From positions 1,612,001-1,676,000 of the forward strand of contig JADJQN010000001.1 of NCBI GenBank assembly GCA_016712745.1: a DNA stretch of 64,000 nt, written 5' to 3'. Position 1 is the first letter of the stretch. Each line of letters opens with the position of its first letter. The position numbers were made by a program, and so were the translations under genes. The notes under the pieces are model-generated. The model was given only the letters and a program-made list of their open reading frames with translations. It was not told the DNA's origin and made no database searches. Of the stretch, positions 7,714-16,274 are shown one piece after another. This stretch comes from Sandaracinaceae bacterium. Lineage in GTDB: Bacteria; Myxococcota_A; Polyangia; Polyangiales; JADJQN01.

Positions 7714-9818
7714 TGCAGAGCCGAGAAGAAGTCCACCGCACTGCCCGTCCAGTACTGATCGTTCAAGTACGAGTAGCTAAAGGTGTTGTAGTCAAAGCCG
7801 GGGATTTGAACCGCGTACACGCCCCATTGCACGAAGCCGCCCGAATAATCAGGTGCGCCGCAGGTCGCTGTCACGGTGGTGTTCGGGATCGGGGCTTCGT
7901 GGACGTCGCCGGGGATAAACTGGCGCCATGCCGGTTGGCCGTCTCCGCCCGTCATCAACACGATGTTGAGGTCAGACGGCGCACCGTCAGCGGTCCAGCG
8001 CAAGATACGGTCCTCTGGGATTTGCGCCCCGGGTGCCGGCGAGCTTGCGGCCGGAATTCCAAGGAAGCCATTGAGCTCAACGGTCCCCGCAACATCCGCC
8101 ACGCCGCGACGCGTGACCATCGTGTACGGAATTGAATCGTACTCGCCCGTGTACCAACCACCCTCGAAGAGGTAGCGCCCATCGGAAAGCGCATCGAAGA
8201 GCGCGGGCTGCGAGAGCAGGCGGAAGGGTCGGTCGCGGCCCGCCGCACGCACCACGTCGAGCGGCTTTGTTTGCACGGTGCGAACGATCAAGCCTTCGCC
8301 GCCGAGGTCAATCGCGGCGCGAAGGCGATAGCGATTGGGGTTTCCGCCGGGCACCGACATCGGCAGCTCGTTCATCGTGACGCTGACCGCATGATCGAGT
8401 GGAATGTTCATGATCATGTTCGTGTTGCGTCCTTCCTCGCCTGGGCCGACGAGCACGTTGCGCGCGATGCCCATCACGTACGGGATGAACTCGCCGGTCT
8501 CTTCGTTTTCAAGACCAGAGAGCGCGTAGACTGCCATGCCGCCCGGAGCAACGAAGATGCGATATGGATAGCCGCGGTCGCCCACGGTGCCTTCGACGAT
8601 GCGCGACACACCGCCGCCGGTATTCGGATCGGGATTCGGCGAGTCGAGCGTCTCTTGCGTCGCGAAGACGTAGGAGACCTTCACTTCGTTCGAGCGCGGA
8701 CGCGGAATATTGGCCCACGGATTGGGACCGTACTCATTGGGGCCGCGCCAGATGAGCTGCCCTGACACGAACGACCCATTGCGACTGCGACCGGGAGGCG
8801 GCTCGCCGCCCATCCCGCAGCGGGGATCCATCAACGGAACGAGGAAGATCGTGACTGAGCTCGCGTCTGCTTGAACGAAGGTCGTTTTCTCGAAGCAATC
8901 CTTGGCGGCGGTAACCGTCTGGGGGCCGAGCAAGTCGGGGCTCGAGAAGGTGACGTGGCCTCCGGCATCCGTGGTCTGACCGTAAACGCTGGTCGTCGGG
9001 TCATTGAGAACCACGCAAACGCCGTCGATGGGCTCGCCTGTGGATGCGTTGAGGACGGTGATGTTCATGGTGCCCATCACCGGGCCGCCACCAAGTCCGC
9101 CGCCGAAGGGGTCGGACGTGTCGTAGTAGGTATAAGCCTCGGTCGCGATGACCGTGCTCGCGTCAGCCGGATGCGTGATGGTTACGTCGACTGTGCTCGA
9201 CGAGAGAGGCGGCGTGCGGCAGGTGATGACCGTCGGCGAAACGACGATGATGTCCATGCACTCGCTATGGCCGAAAGTGACAACGTCGCCTGCTTCGAAG
9301 TGGGTCCCCGATCCTGTGATCGTGACGAAGGTTCCGCCGGCGACCGATCCGCGGTTCGGATCGAGCTGAAGCGCATCGTAGTTGTAGCCTGCAGGAAGCG
9401 TAACCGTTTCAGTGCCGAGCTCAACTGTGACATCGGCCGGGCCAACGTCGCCTGCCGGCACCACGACTTGAAGGCGACGCGTGTCGAGAAGCTGCAAATC
9501 CGCAGGCTGAACCATGCGGCCACCGAAACGAACTGTCGCCTCTTCCGAGAGACCCGCGCCGCGGATCACTGCGATGTTGCCGCCACTGAACGGACCGTTA
9601 GCCGGCACGACACGCGCGATACTGAAATCGGAATGCCCGATGCCGGTGTCCGGAAAGATCACGCCGCTGTCAGGCGGTCCTGCGTCCGAGGTCGACGCGT
9701 CGATCATCGGAACGACGTTGATGGTATTGTCTTCCGTCTTGCCGCTGCAGGCGGAGACGAGGGCGGTGCTGCCTGCGCCCACGATCAAAAGTGTAAGAGC
9801 TCGGCTAAATGAGTTCAT
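7710..9818 (-). CDS. TIG/IPT-domain lipoprotein with Cna-B-like module
   Basis: The 702-residue protein starts at ATG 9818; a GGGGA site precedes it and the seven upstream in-frame residues lack a signal. The lipobox is ALVSACS. Two TIG/IPT-like immunoglobulin folds are visible at roughly residues 65-145 (VVPANGPFSGGNIAVIRG) and 150-230 (DPNRGSVAGGTFVTITG). A carboxypeptidase-regulatory/Cna-B-like module follows at about 250-320 (NASTGEPIDGVCVVL, TTDAGGHVTFSS). The rest is beta-rich without a named domain. It is first in a three-gene operon with the IgGFc-binding-like lipoprotein (ATGA overlap) and nitroreductase. A surface-adhesion or extracellular-binding role is an inference. Confidence 0.75.
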   Translation of the reverse strand: MNSFSRALTLLIVGAGSTALVSACSGKTEDNTINVVPMIDASTSDAGPPDSGVIFPDTGIGHSDFSIARVVPANGPFSGGNIAVIRGAGLSEEATVRFGGRMVQPADLQLLDTRRLQVVVPAGDVGPADVTVELGTETVTLPAGYNYDALQLDPNRGSVAGGTFVTITGSGTHFEAGDVVTFGHSECMDIIVVSPTVITCRTPPLSSSTVDVTITHPADASTVIATEAYTYYDTSDPFGGGLGGGPVMGTMNITVLNASTGEPIDGVCVVLNDPTTSVYGQTTDAGGHVTFSSPDLLGPQTVTAAKDCFEKTTFVQADASSVTIFLVPLMDPRCGMGGEPPPGRSRNGSFVSGQLIWRGPNEYGPNPWANIPRPRSNEVKVSYVFATQETLDSPNPDPNTGGGVSRIVEGTVGDRGYPYRIFVAPGGMAVYALSGLENEETGEFIPYVMGIARNVLVGPGEEGRNTNMIMNIPLDHAVSVTMNELPMSVPGGNPNRYRLRAAIDLGGEGLIVRTVQTKPLDVVRAAGRDRPFRLLSQPALFDALSDGRYLFEGGWYTGEYDSIPYTMVTRRGVADVAGTVELNGFLGIPAASSPAPGAQIPEDRILRWTADGAPSDLNIVLMTGGDGQPAWRQFIPGDVHEAPIPNTTVTATCGAPDYSGGFVQWGVYAVQIPGFDYNTFSYSYLNDQYWTGSAVDFFSALQ

Positions 9819-9860
9819 GCTCGTCCCCAGGGCGCACACACGCGCGAAAAGCTTGCTCGC

Positions 9861-9888
9861 AGTATCGGTGTAGGTGAAAACAAGTCAA
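9861..9888 (-). promoter_or_regulatory. candidate sigma-70-type promoter for the lipoprotein operon
   Basis: On the minus strand TTGACT (9888-9883) and GATACT (9866-9861) are separated by 16 bases. They lie about 43 bases before the ATG at 9818. The -35 box is a five-of-six match and the -10 box is weaker. Confidence 0.4.
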
Positions 9889-9920
9889 GGCGGCCCGCCC
9901 CGAAAAAGGCTCGAATCTCA

Positions 9921-10379
9921 GTGAAATTCCACGGTATCGCGAGTGTCTTGGCTAAACGTTCGTTGCTCGTTAGCGGGCTAACGTTCGCATGCGCGATCGT
10001 CGCGATTCGTCACGAAGCGCACGCTGATGCGGATGATCTCACCGTGAGAATAATTCCGCCCGAGCGGCTGACGGCGGGCGACCACACCGAAGTCGTCGTT
10101 GAGGTCAGCGCACGCGCCACGCAGGCCCAGCCGCTCATCCTGACGCCCACCAGCGAAGGCGACGCGATTGAGGTCGTTCGCGGCCGTTTTTTGCGCAGCG
10201 ACGCCACAGTCGCCCTCCCCGACGACGGCATGTTGCGTTTCCGCGTGCCCATCGTCGCGCAAAGCTCAGGTACGTCGGTTTTTCGCGTTCGCGTCACGAG
10301 CTACGTGTGCACCACGCGCTGCCGGGCGGTTGACGCGGATTCGTTCGTGGTGCTCAGGGCAATACCGCGCACGCCCTGA
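9921..10379 (+). CDS. secreted small beta-rich protein
   Basis: This 152-residue protein begins with GTG at 9921. A basic n-region and hydrophobic core end near AHA (residues 33-35), giving a Sec signal peptide without a lipobox. The mature domain alternates short strands (LTVRIIPPERLTAGDHTEVV), reads like an immunoglobulin-type or invasin-like sandwich, and has a single close Cys pair (YVCTTRC) near residue 130 that could form a disulphide in the periplasm. I cannot name the family. It is divergent from the lipoprotein operon at 9818, sharing a 102-bp intergenic region, and convergent with yqeY. Confidence 0.55.
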   Translation: MKFHGIASVLAKRSLLVSGLTFACAIVAIRHEAHADADDLTVRIIPPERLTAGDHTEVVVEVSARATQAQPLILTPTSEGDAIEVVRGRFLRSDATVALPDDGMLRFRVPIVAQSSGTSVFRVRVTSYVCTTRCRAVDADSFVVLRAIPRTP

Positions 10380-10403
10380 GTCCGCGCAATCATAGCGCTA
10401 TTG

Positions 10404-10844
10404 CTAGGCGAGTAGCTCGCCAGCGAGCTTGCTTGCCGTCTTGCCGTCGACGTTGTCGTGGCGGGCGGAGAGCTCTTTCATGAGCTTGCCCATGTCCTTC
10501 TTTGTGGTCAGGCCCAGCTCCTTGATAATCGCGGAAACCGCTATGCGCATCTCGTCTTCGCTCATCTGTTTTGGGACATAGCGCTCAACTACAGAAAGCT
10601 GTTTTTCTTCGATCTCGACCAAATCATTACGGCCGTTCTGGCGATACTGATCGATGGAATCACGTCGTGATTTCACGCTCTTCTGGATGATGGCGAAGGC
10701 CTCTTTGTCCTCGAGCTCGCGCGCAAGCTCGACTTCACGATTCAGGAGCTCGGCCTTCATCATGCGCAGGGCGTCCTTCGAGACTTCGTCCTTCTGCAAC
10801 ATCGCCTGCTTCAAATCCGCTTCGATTTTTGCTCTGACACTCAT
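10404..10844 (-). CDS. yqeY: GatB/YqeY domain-containing protein
   Basis: At 146 residues from the ATG at 10844 (GGCGAGG site upstream) this matches the typical YqeY length of about 148. Characteristic segments are MSVRAKIEADLKQAM, KDALRMMKAEL near residues 20-30, SRRDSIDQYRQNGR around 61-74, and the C-terminal TTKKDMGKLMKEL helix. YqeY is related to the tail domain of GatB, which recognises misacylated tRNA in the amidotransferase. Free-standing YqeY has no established enzymatic role. It is cytoplasmic and stands alone here, convergent with the secreted protein gene. Confidence 0.93.
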   Translation of the reverse strand: MSVRAKIEADLKQAMLQKDEVSKDALRMMKAELLNREVELARELEDKEAFAIIQKSVKSRRDSIDQYRQNGRNDLVEIEEKQLSVVERYVPKQMSEDEMRIAVSAIIKELGLTTKKDMGKLMKELSARHDNVDGKTASKLAGELLA

Positions 10845-10945
10845 CGCCGCCTCGCCTTCTCCGGCGCCATTATGCACGCGCTTCAGGCAAGCGCCCGTGC
10901 CGCCAAATACTGGACATGCGAGCAGGTGCCCGTTAGCTTCGAATC

Positions 10946-11959
10946 ATGCCTCGCCCCGTCGCCAATCCGCCAAACCCCTGGAAGAGCGATCAGATCGATT
11001 GGGAAGGCGAGCCGCCTCCCGCCGAGCTGACCGTCTATGAGGAGACGGCCAAGTCCATCCTCAGCGAGAACGACAGTCCGGACATCGGCTTTCGCTTCAG
11101 TGTGAATCCCTACCGCGGTTGCTATCACGCGTGCGCGTACTGTTACGCGCGCCCAACGCATCAGTACATCGACTTTGGGGCAGGCACTGACTTTGATCGG
11201 CGCATCGTTGCCAAAGTGAATGCGCCTCAGCTCTTGCGCGCGGCCTTCGAACGCAAATCGTGGAGCGGCGAGACGCTGATCTTCTCTGGCGTGACCGATT
11301 GCTATCAACCACTCGAAGCAGCGTATCGACTTACGCGCGGCTGCCTCGATGTATGCCTGGAGTTCAAAAACCCAGTCGGCATCATTACCAAAGGCGCAGT
11401 GATTCGCCGCGACATCGACGTGCTCTCAAAGCTCGCCGTTGAAGCAAGTGCGCGCGTTGCGCTGAGCATTCCATTTATCGACGACGAGACCGGACGATTG
11501 ATTGAGCCGTACGCAAGTCCGATCTCCAAGCGCTTCGAGACACTGCGTATGATGTCCGATGCTGGCATCCGCACCACCGTGATGATCGCGCCCGTAATCC
11601 CGGGCCTCAACGACAGTATGATCCCGGCGATCCTCGAACGTGCTCGCGATGCGGGCGCTGACGGTGCAGGTCTTGTGCTTTTGCGTCTTCCGAAAGAAGT
11701 CTTGCCCGTCTTCGACGAACGCATCCAAGCCGCAATGCCGCAGCGGGCCAGCAAAATCAAAAGCGCCATTCTGCAAATGCGCGGCGGCAAAATGAACCGC
11801 GCGGAATTTGGCAAACGCATGCACGGCGAAGGTCCGCGGTGGAGCGTGATCGAAGACCTCTTCGCCGCGCACACGCGCAGGCTCGGGCTAAATACCGACC
11901 GAATCGTCGCTCCCGCGAGCACCTTCATCCGGCCGACTTCGCAGCTTTCGCTGTTCTAA
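10946..11959 (+). CDS. PA0069-family radical SAM protein
   Basis: The 337-residue protein carries a radical SAM cluster motif RGCYHACAYCYARP with Cys59, Cys63 and Cys66 (CxxxCxYC) placed after an N-terminal lead of about 55 residues. This is typical of the PA0069/SplB-like family, as are FSGVTDCYQPLE, TKGAVIRRDIDVL and the VIEDLFAAHTRRLGL end. It should bind a [4Fe-4S] cluster and cleave S-adenosylmethionine to make a radical. The substrate of this family is not known. It shares similarity with spore photoproduct lyase but lacks spore context. It is followed at 48 bp by truC on the same strand. Confidence 0.88.
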   Translation: MPRPVANPPNPWKSDQIDWEGEPPPAELTVYEETAKSILSENDSPDIGFRFSVNPYRGCYHACAYCYARPTHQYIDFGAGTDFDRRIVAKVNAPQLLRAAFERKSWSGETLIFSGVTDCYQPLEAAYRLTRGCLDVCLEFKNPVGIITKGAVIRRDIDVLSKLAVEASARVALSIPFIDDETGRLIEPYASPISKRFETLRMMSDAGIRTTVMIAPVIPGLNDSMIPAILERARDAGADGAGLVLLRLPKEVLPVFDERIQAAMPQRASKIKSAILQMRGGKMNRAEFGKRMHGEGPRWSVIEDLFAAHTRRLGLNTDRIVAPASTFIRPTSQLSLF

Positions 11960-12007
11960 CGATCGCCTTTCGCGCGGAATCGGCGCAGGACTTTTCCCGA
12001 AGTCTGT

Positions 12008-12706
12008 GTGAGCCTCGACGACCTCTTGCCCTCACCCGCTGTCGAAATTCTTTTCGCTGACGAATCGCTTGTGATCGTGAACAAGCCGTCGGGTCTGCTC
12101 GTGCACCGCGGCTGGGACAACGATGAGGATGTGATGATGATGCGCGTGAGGGACGCACTGGGCGCTCGGGTGAATCCAATCCATCGATTGGACCGCGGCA
12201 CCAGTGGCGCGCTCGTGTTCGGCTTAACGACTGAAGCTACCTCACGCTTGAGTGCGCTCTTCGCGAACTCCGAGGTGAGCAAAACCTACCTGGCGCTCGT
12301 GCGGGGAGTTCCACCAGCCGAAGGCATGGTGGACAGCCCGGTTCCCCAGAGCGAAGACGGACCGCGGGTGAACGCTCTCACGCGCTTTCGCCTGCTCGGG
12401 ACATCGACCATCGATCGGTGCTCGCTCGTTTGCGCGACACCGGAAACCGGTCGCCTTCATCAAGTGCGCCGCCACCTGAAGCACGCAGGACACCCTCTAC
12501 TCGGCGATGTGAACTACGGTAAAGGCGATTTGAACCGCCGGTTTCGCGAGCTCTACAATCTGCATCGGCTGGCTCTTCATGCGCGTACAATTTCCTTCGT
12601 GCATCCAGTGACCGCAGAACGAGTTTGTGCCGTGGCCCCCGTCCCCGGCGACCTCGCATTGCCGCTCGATGCGCTCGGGCTTCTGGAAGCGAGTTCCTCA
12701 TTATGA
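12008..12706 (+). CDS. truC: TruC-like tRNA pseudouridine synthase
   Basis: The 232-residue protein is an RluA-superfamily pseudouridine synthase without an S4 domain. The catalytic motif HRLDRGTSG places the nucleophilic aspartate at Asp62. NKPSGLLVHRG near residues 25-35, GRLHQVRRHLKHAGHPLLGD in the middle and the NRRFRELYNLHRLALHA segment match TruC more closely than RluC/D. TruC makes pseudouridine 65 in tRNA. The start is GTG at 12008. The stop overlaps the ATG of the DTW-domain gene by four bases, so two tRNA-modifying enzymes are translated together. Assignment to TruC rather than another short RluA paralogue is probable, not certain. Confidence 0.8.
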   Translation: MSLDDLLPSPAVEILFADESLVIVNKPSGLLVHRGWDNDEDVMMMRVRDALGARVNPIHRLDRGTSGALVFGLTTEATSRLSALFANSEVSKTYLALVRGVPPAEGMVDSPVPQSEDGPRVNALTRFRLLGTSTIDRCSLVCATPETGRLHQVRRHLKHAGHPLLGDVNYGKGDLNRRFRELYNLHRLALHARTISFVHPVTAERVCAVAPVPGDLALPLDALGLLEASSSL

Positions 12707-13356
12707 GCCGGCGAGCGCAGGCCCACGTACGCTGCACGCGATGCAAGATGCATCGCTCGTTGTGCATCTGCGCGGTCATGCCTCGCCTTCAAACGCGTAC
12801 GCGATTGATCTTGCTCATTCACCGCATCGAAGCGCGCAAACCCACCAATACCGGCCAGCTCGCGGCGCTTTGCTTGCCCAACAGCGACGTCGTAGAGCGC
12901 GGCCATCAAGGCACAATCACGCACGACGGCGAGCTGCGGTGGCCCGCCGATTCACAACCTCTCATGATCTTCCCGCACGACGACGCAGTGCCCATCGCGA
13001 ACTTCGTCGGCTGTGACAAGCCCATTTCTCTCATCGTGCCGGACGGAACGTGGCGCCAAGCGTTCAAAATGAAAAAGCGCATGCCGGAACTCGCGCATGT
13101 TCCTTGCGTCTCCCTTCCCGACGGTGATGAAACTCAGTACCGTCTTCGCATCGAGCGGAGGCCTGGTGGGCTTGCGACCATCGAAGCGATCGCTCGTGCA
13201 TTCGGAATCCTGGAAGGCGCTGAAGTGGAGCGAGAGCTCACACGGATTTTCCACATCATGGTGGAACGCTCGCTGTGGGCGCGCGGCAGCATCGCCACCG
13301 AGGACGTCACGGGCGGAATTCCCGACGGCGCGCAGCGGCATCAGCCGCTTCGGTGA
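12703..13356 (+). CDS. tapT: DTW-domain tRNA-uridine aminocarboxypropyltransferase
   Basis: The 217-residue protein starts at the ATG at 12703, inside the truC stop (ATGA). A zinc-binding cluster CTRCKMHRSLCIC (Cys11, Cys14, Cys21, Cys23) opens the protein. The family-defining DxTW element appears as PDGTWRQAFKM near the middle, followed by the YRLRIERRPGGLATIEA segment that closes the active site. TapT (YfiP) uses S-adenosylmethionine to put the 3-amino-3-carboxypropyl group on uridine 47 of tRNA. Coupling to truC makes a two-gene tRNA modification unit. Known members TapT and its paralogue TapB-type differ subtly, so the exact site is inferred. Confidence 0.85.
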   Translation: MSRRAQAHVRCTRCKMHRSLCICAVMPRLQTRTRLILLIHRIEARKPTNTGQLAALCLPNSDVVERGHQGTITHDGELRWPADSQPLMIFPHDDAVPIANFVGCDKPISLIVPDGTWRQAFKMKKRMPELAHVPCVSLPDGDETQYRLRIERRPGGLATIEAIARAFGILEGAEVERELTRIFHIMVERSLWARGSIATEDVTGGIPDGAQRHQPLR

Positions 13357-13471
13357 CCGATTACGGATACTCGTCCGAGCCCATCACCCAGATGAAAGTC
13401 ATTGGCCTAAGTCATCGGGCCCGCGACTTTGCCGCCACACGGAGGCATCACTGCCAACGGTTCGGCTCGGC

Positions 13472-14368
13472 TTAGTGTGGCGAACACGCCCGACGTAAGC
13501 GCGCTAGCTGCGGCGAGTGCGGGTACTGCGCAGCGAAGCGCTCAACCTCGGCGCGAGCTTCTTCCTGTGCAGAGGTATGACACATTGCCAGCGCGTGGAA
13601 CGCAACGCGTTCCTCCATCAGCACGCCACCAGGAAAACGCTGCGCGTGTGCTTCGAGCAACGATATGGCCGCCGCCGCGTCGCCGCGATTGATAGCGGTG
13701 TGGGCGTCGCGCAAAAGCGCAGTCTCCGCAGCGAGTGAATCGGTCACCGGTTCCGTCGTTGCAGGTGCACCTGCAACGAGCGGTGCAACTGGAGCGTCTG
13801 CGGTTCGCGAAGGGGCATCCTCGCGCTCGCGTGACGCCGCACGAACCGGCGCCGGAGGATGCTGCTCCTGCGGGATCTCAAGATTTACAATCGGCGCGCC
13901 CGCGATCGGTATGGAAGGGGGGTCGTATCGCCGCAGCCCCATTTCACGCGGCACTTCAACTGCGCGCGATGACTGTGCGACATGCACAGGCGACGAGCGT
14001 TCGGCGCGCTTTTGCTGAACGAGAGCGCCTACACCCAAGGCGCTGGCGCCTACCAAGACCACGGCAACCGACCACTTCGCGATGACCCCGCCGGTCAGTG
14101 ACGAAGCGGACGCGCTGAAACCGAGGCCCGCGGTCGATGCGCTTTTGGTGGCGGCCGCGCTCAACGCGGCCTTCGACGTGGACGCCGCGCTCACCGCGGC
14201 CTTTGCCGTGGCCGCGCCGCCCACCATTGCACCGCCTGCTACCGCCGCGAGGACGCCGCGCTTCAACGACGCGCGTTGAGCGCTCGTCGGGCTCATCTCG
14301 CTGCGCGCCTGGTTGAGAAGAGCGCGATCCATCTTGGGATGGTCGCCCATGTGTTCGTGGCGCTTCAT
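13472..14368 (-). CDS. Ala-rich single-pass membrane protein next to ECF sigma gene
   Basis: This 298-residue protein has a polar N-terminus of about 35 residues and a low-complexity Ala/Ser/Thr/Lys region (residues 38-90). One membrane helix (AKWSVAVVLVGASALGVGAL) lies near 95-115, then a Pro/Ala-rich linker. The C-terminal 80 residues form a helical, TPR-like hairpin repeat (INRGDAAAAISLLEAHAQRFP). The topology (cytosolic N-terminus, periplasmic TPR-like end) and the ATGA overlap with the ECF sigma gene make it a candidate regulator or anti-sigma. It shows no recognisable zinc anti-sigma motif (HxxxCxxC). Function is otherwise unknown. Confidence 0.65.
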   Translation of the reverse strand: MKRHEHMGDHPKMDRALLNQARSEMSPTSAQRASLKRGVLAAVAGGAMVGGAATAKAAVSAASTSKAALSAAATKSASTAGLGFSASASSLTGGVIAKWSVAVVLVGASALGVGALVQQKRAERSSPVHVAQSSRAVEVPREMGLRRYDPPSIPIAGAPIVNLEIPQEQHPPAPVRAASREREDAPSRTADAPVAPLVAGAPATTEPVTDSLAAETALLRDAHTAINRGDAAAAISLLEAHAQRFPGGVLMEERVAFHALAMCHTSAQEEARAEVERFAAQYPHSPQLARLRRACSPH

Positions 14369-15018
14369 GTCCGCCTCTGTTGCGCCGGCGCAAGCGAGTT
14401 TTCCCGCGCCTGCAGACGCGCGAGTTGCTTCATATAGTCGCGGCGCGCCAAGCGTAATCGCGAATACACAGTGTTCACGTTGACGCCCAGGGCCTCGGCC
14501 ACTTCAGGCGCAGTTAGCTGTTCGAACTCAGCGAGCACGAACACCGCGCGACGGTCTTCGTCAAACGAGTCGAGGATTTCGGAAAGGAGCTTCGATGCTT
14601 GGGCGCGCTCCGTGCTGTCGAACGGCGTCGAGCCGGCGTGGTCGACGATCTCGTCAGGCAACTCCGAGTGATTAGCCTTGCGGTAAAATGTACGACGTTG
14701 CTGCGAGAGAACGCGCCATAGAATGCGCGTAAGCCAAGTGCGGATACCGACCGAGCACTCGAGCTCAGGCAGTCGTCGATGCACGACGACGAATACATCC
14801 TGCAGCAAGTCGGCAACCCCCTGTTCGGGAACACCGAACGCGCGCGCACAGCGCCAGAGGCCGTCCACATGGGCTTCGTAGACCTCGTCAAACGAAAGCT
14901 CGCCGGCCGCGCTGGCTTGGCGCGCGCCGAAATCGGCAGTACTGGCGGTCGGGGCAAGGAGCATCCCGCCTAGTGATGGCCGCGCTCTCGAGAATCCGTC
15001 ACGAAATGAAGAGCGCAT
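14365..15018 (-). CDS. ECF-type RNA polymerase sigma factor
   Basis: In this 217-residue protein, sigma region 2 spans about residues 42-115 (SFDEVYEAHVDGLWRCARAF, DLLQDVFVVVHRRL, WLTRILWRVLSQQRR), and region 4 spans 145-205 with the helix-turn-helix TAPEVAEALGVNVNTVYSRL. Regions 1.1 and 3 are absent, which defines the extracytoplasmic-function group. The first 40 residues are an unusual extension rich in small residues; a shorter form starting at Met19 is possible. The gene is the middle member of a minus-strand cassette: a secreted Ser/Glu-rich protein 7 bases upstream and an Ala-rich membrane protein overlapping downstream. Confidence 0.92.
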   Translation of the reverse strand: MRSSFRDGFSRARPSLGGMLLAPTASTADFGARQASAAGELSFDEVYEAHVDGLWRCARAFGVPEQGVADLLQDVFVVVHRRLPELECSVGIRTWLTRILWRVLSQQRRTFYRKANHSELPDEIVDHAGSTPFDSTERAQASKLLSEILDSFDEDRRAVFVLAEFEQLTAPEVAEALGVNVNTVYSRLRLARRDYMKQLARLQARENSLAPAQQRRT

Positions 15019-15025
15019 CGGTGCT

Positions 15026-16087
15026 TTAGTTCGGAGGTATTTGAACGGTGAGGCCTAGCCCGACAGAAAACGCAAATGGCGCGGCGGTATGGGCGGTTTC
15101 GGCACCGGGGAGCTCATCGAGAAAGAAGTCCGGGCGATGGATGGGCACAAGCAAGTCGGCGAACGATGACACCGCGAGCCAGCCGGTCAATGCGAAGCGC
15201 GCCTCAATGCCGACCCCCGGGCTCAGCCACACGCTCGTTCCCGCGCCCGGGTGCGTAACTCCGAAAGATTCCCAGCTCATAGCGCCCAGGTCGAAAAACA
15301 CATGAGGAACAACCGTAGTGGAACCGATGCGGAATGGCAGCCCAACTTGAACGCGACCAAACGCGAGCCTAAAGCGCGCGCCAGCGTCCGGCACTGTCAC
15401 GAGATTGGTGGCGCTGGACCCAGACAACGATCCGGCTAACGAGACTTCGAGCCCAGGCATTGCAATTCCGACGACCAAGCTTGCGCCCATCGTTGCGCGC
15501 GGCAGCGCCCCGATGATCAACGTCGCATGCGCACCAGCGAAGACTGAGACGCGTCGCGCCCGCCCCGCAGGCGTTATCGGCGCGTCAACACTCTCCGCCG
15601 GAACCGACAGCCCCGCCGCAGACTCGGACGCGGACGCGGATTCGGACTCGGACGCGGAGTCGGATGCGGGCTCGGATGCGGGCTCGGACACCGACTCCGA
15701 CTCGGACGCCGTCTCGGACACCGCCCCGGGCGCAGACTCCGCGCGCTCCACCGCGTCAGGATCGACCGCCATCGCAACGACCAACGCCGCCGCGCGCAAC
15801 AAGTCGTCGCACGACACCGAGGTTAAACGGCGAGATCCACCGCGAACGTCGAGCACAAGCTCCAAGCTTTCGCCGTTGCGCGTCACGCGCATCGTCGCTT
15901 CGACGGACTCGCTACTCGACGTCTGAAGGAGGCGCGCGATTTCGCGCTCGACGCTCGCTCGATCAGGACACTCTGGCGGCGCGTCGAGTTGCACGGTCGC
16001 GACTATCTCTTGCGCGCGCGCCGCGCCCGTCCACGCAAGCGCCATGCAGCATGCAGCGACGAACGTGCGCCCTTTAGTGCCCCTCAT
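15026..16087 (-). CDS. secreted protein with Ser/Glu-rich linker and barrel-like C-terminus
   Basis: Starting at ATG 16087 gives a 353-residue protein with a clear Sec signal peptide ending GAARAQ; upstream in-frame ATGs (16105, 16186) would bury the signal. The N-terminal half is a small periplasmic domain with two cysteines (PPECPD, VSCDDL). A linker of about 45 residues made almost only of Ser, Glu, Ala and Pro follows (about residues 120-165), encoded by short TCGGA/GCGGA-type repeats. The C-terminal 190 residues have alternating hydrophobic strands and glycine turns like an outer-membrane barrel. It lies 7 bases before the ECF sigma gene, suggesting co-regulation or envelope-stress sensing. 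Confidence 0.65.
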   Translation of the reverse strand: MRGTKGRTFVAACCMALAWTGAARAQEIVATVQLDAPPECPDRASVEREIARLLQTSSSESVEATMRVTRNGESLELVLDVRGGSRRLTSVSCDDLLRAAALVVAMAVDPDAVERAESAPGAVSETASESESVSEPASEPASDSASESESASASESAAGLSVPAESVDAPITPAGRARRVSVFAGAHATLIIGALPRATMGASLVVGIAMPGLEVSLAGSLSGSSATNLVTVPDAGARFRLAFGRVQVGLPFRIGSTTVVPHVFFDLGAMSWESFGVTHPGAGTSVWLSPGVGIEARFALTGWLAVSSFADLLVPIHRPDFFLDELPGAETAHTAAPFAFSVGLGLTVQIPPN

Positions 16088-16274
16088 GAGAATGGACCCT
16101 TGCATCGAATCGCGCGGAGTGTCGAGACCTCGCGGCGCAGAATTTTCGTGATCTGAATGCAAGCCGGAGGTCAATGCGCCTGGCACGGCATTTCTTACAG
16201 GCGACGTCGACGGGATCAGTCACTGTGCGTGTGCGACTGCAGCGACGTCCTCCACGTGCGCTTGCACGACGTGC

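Noticed and set aside
8871..9812. 313-residue plus-strand open frame
   Set aside because: It lies antisense to the TIG-domain lipoprotein and is rich in Arg and Asp/His without a domain, as expected for the shadow of a GC-rich gene.
13357..13471. Terminator between tapT and the convergent membrane-protein gene
   Set aside because: AAAGTC...GACTTT with inner GGCC pairing is short and has no T-tract.
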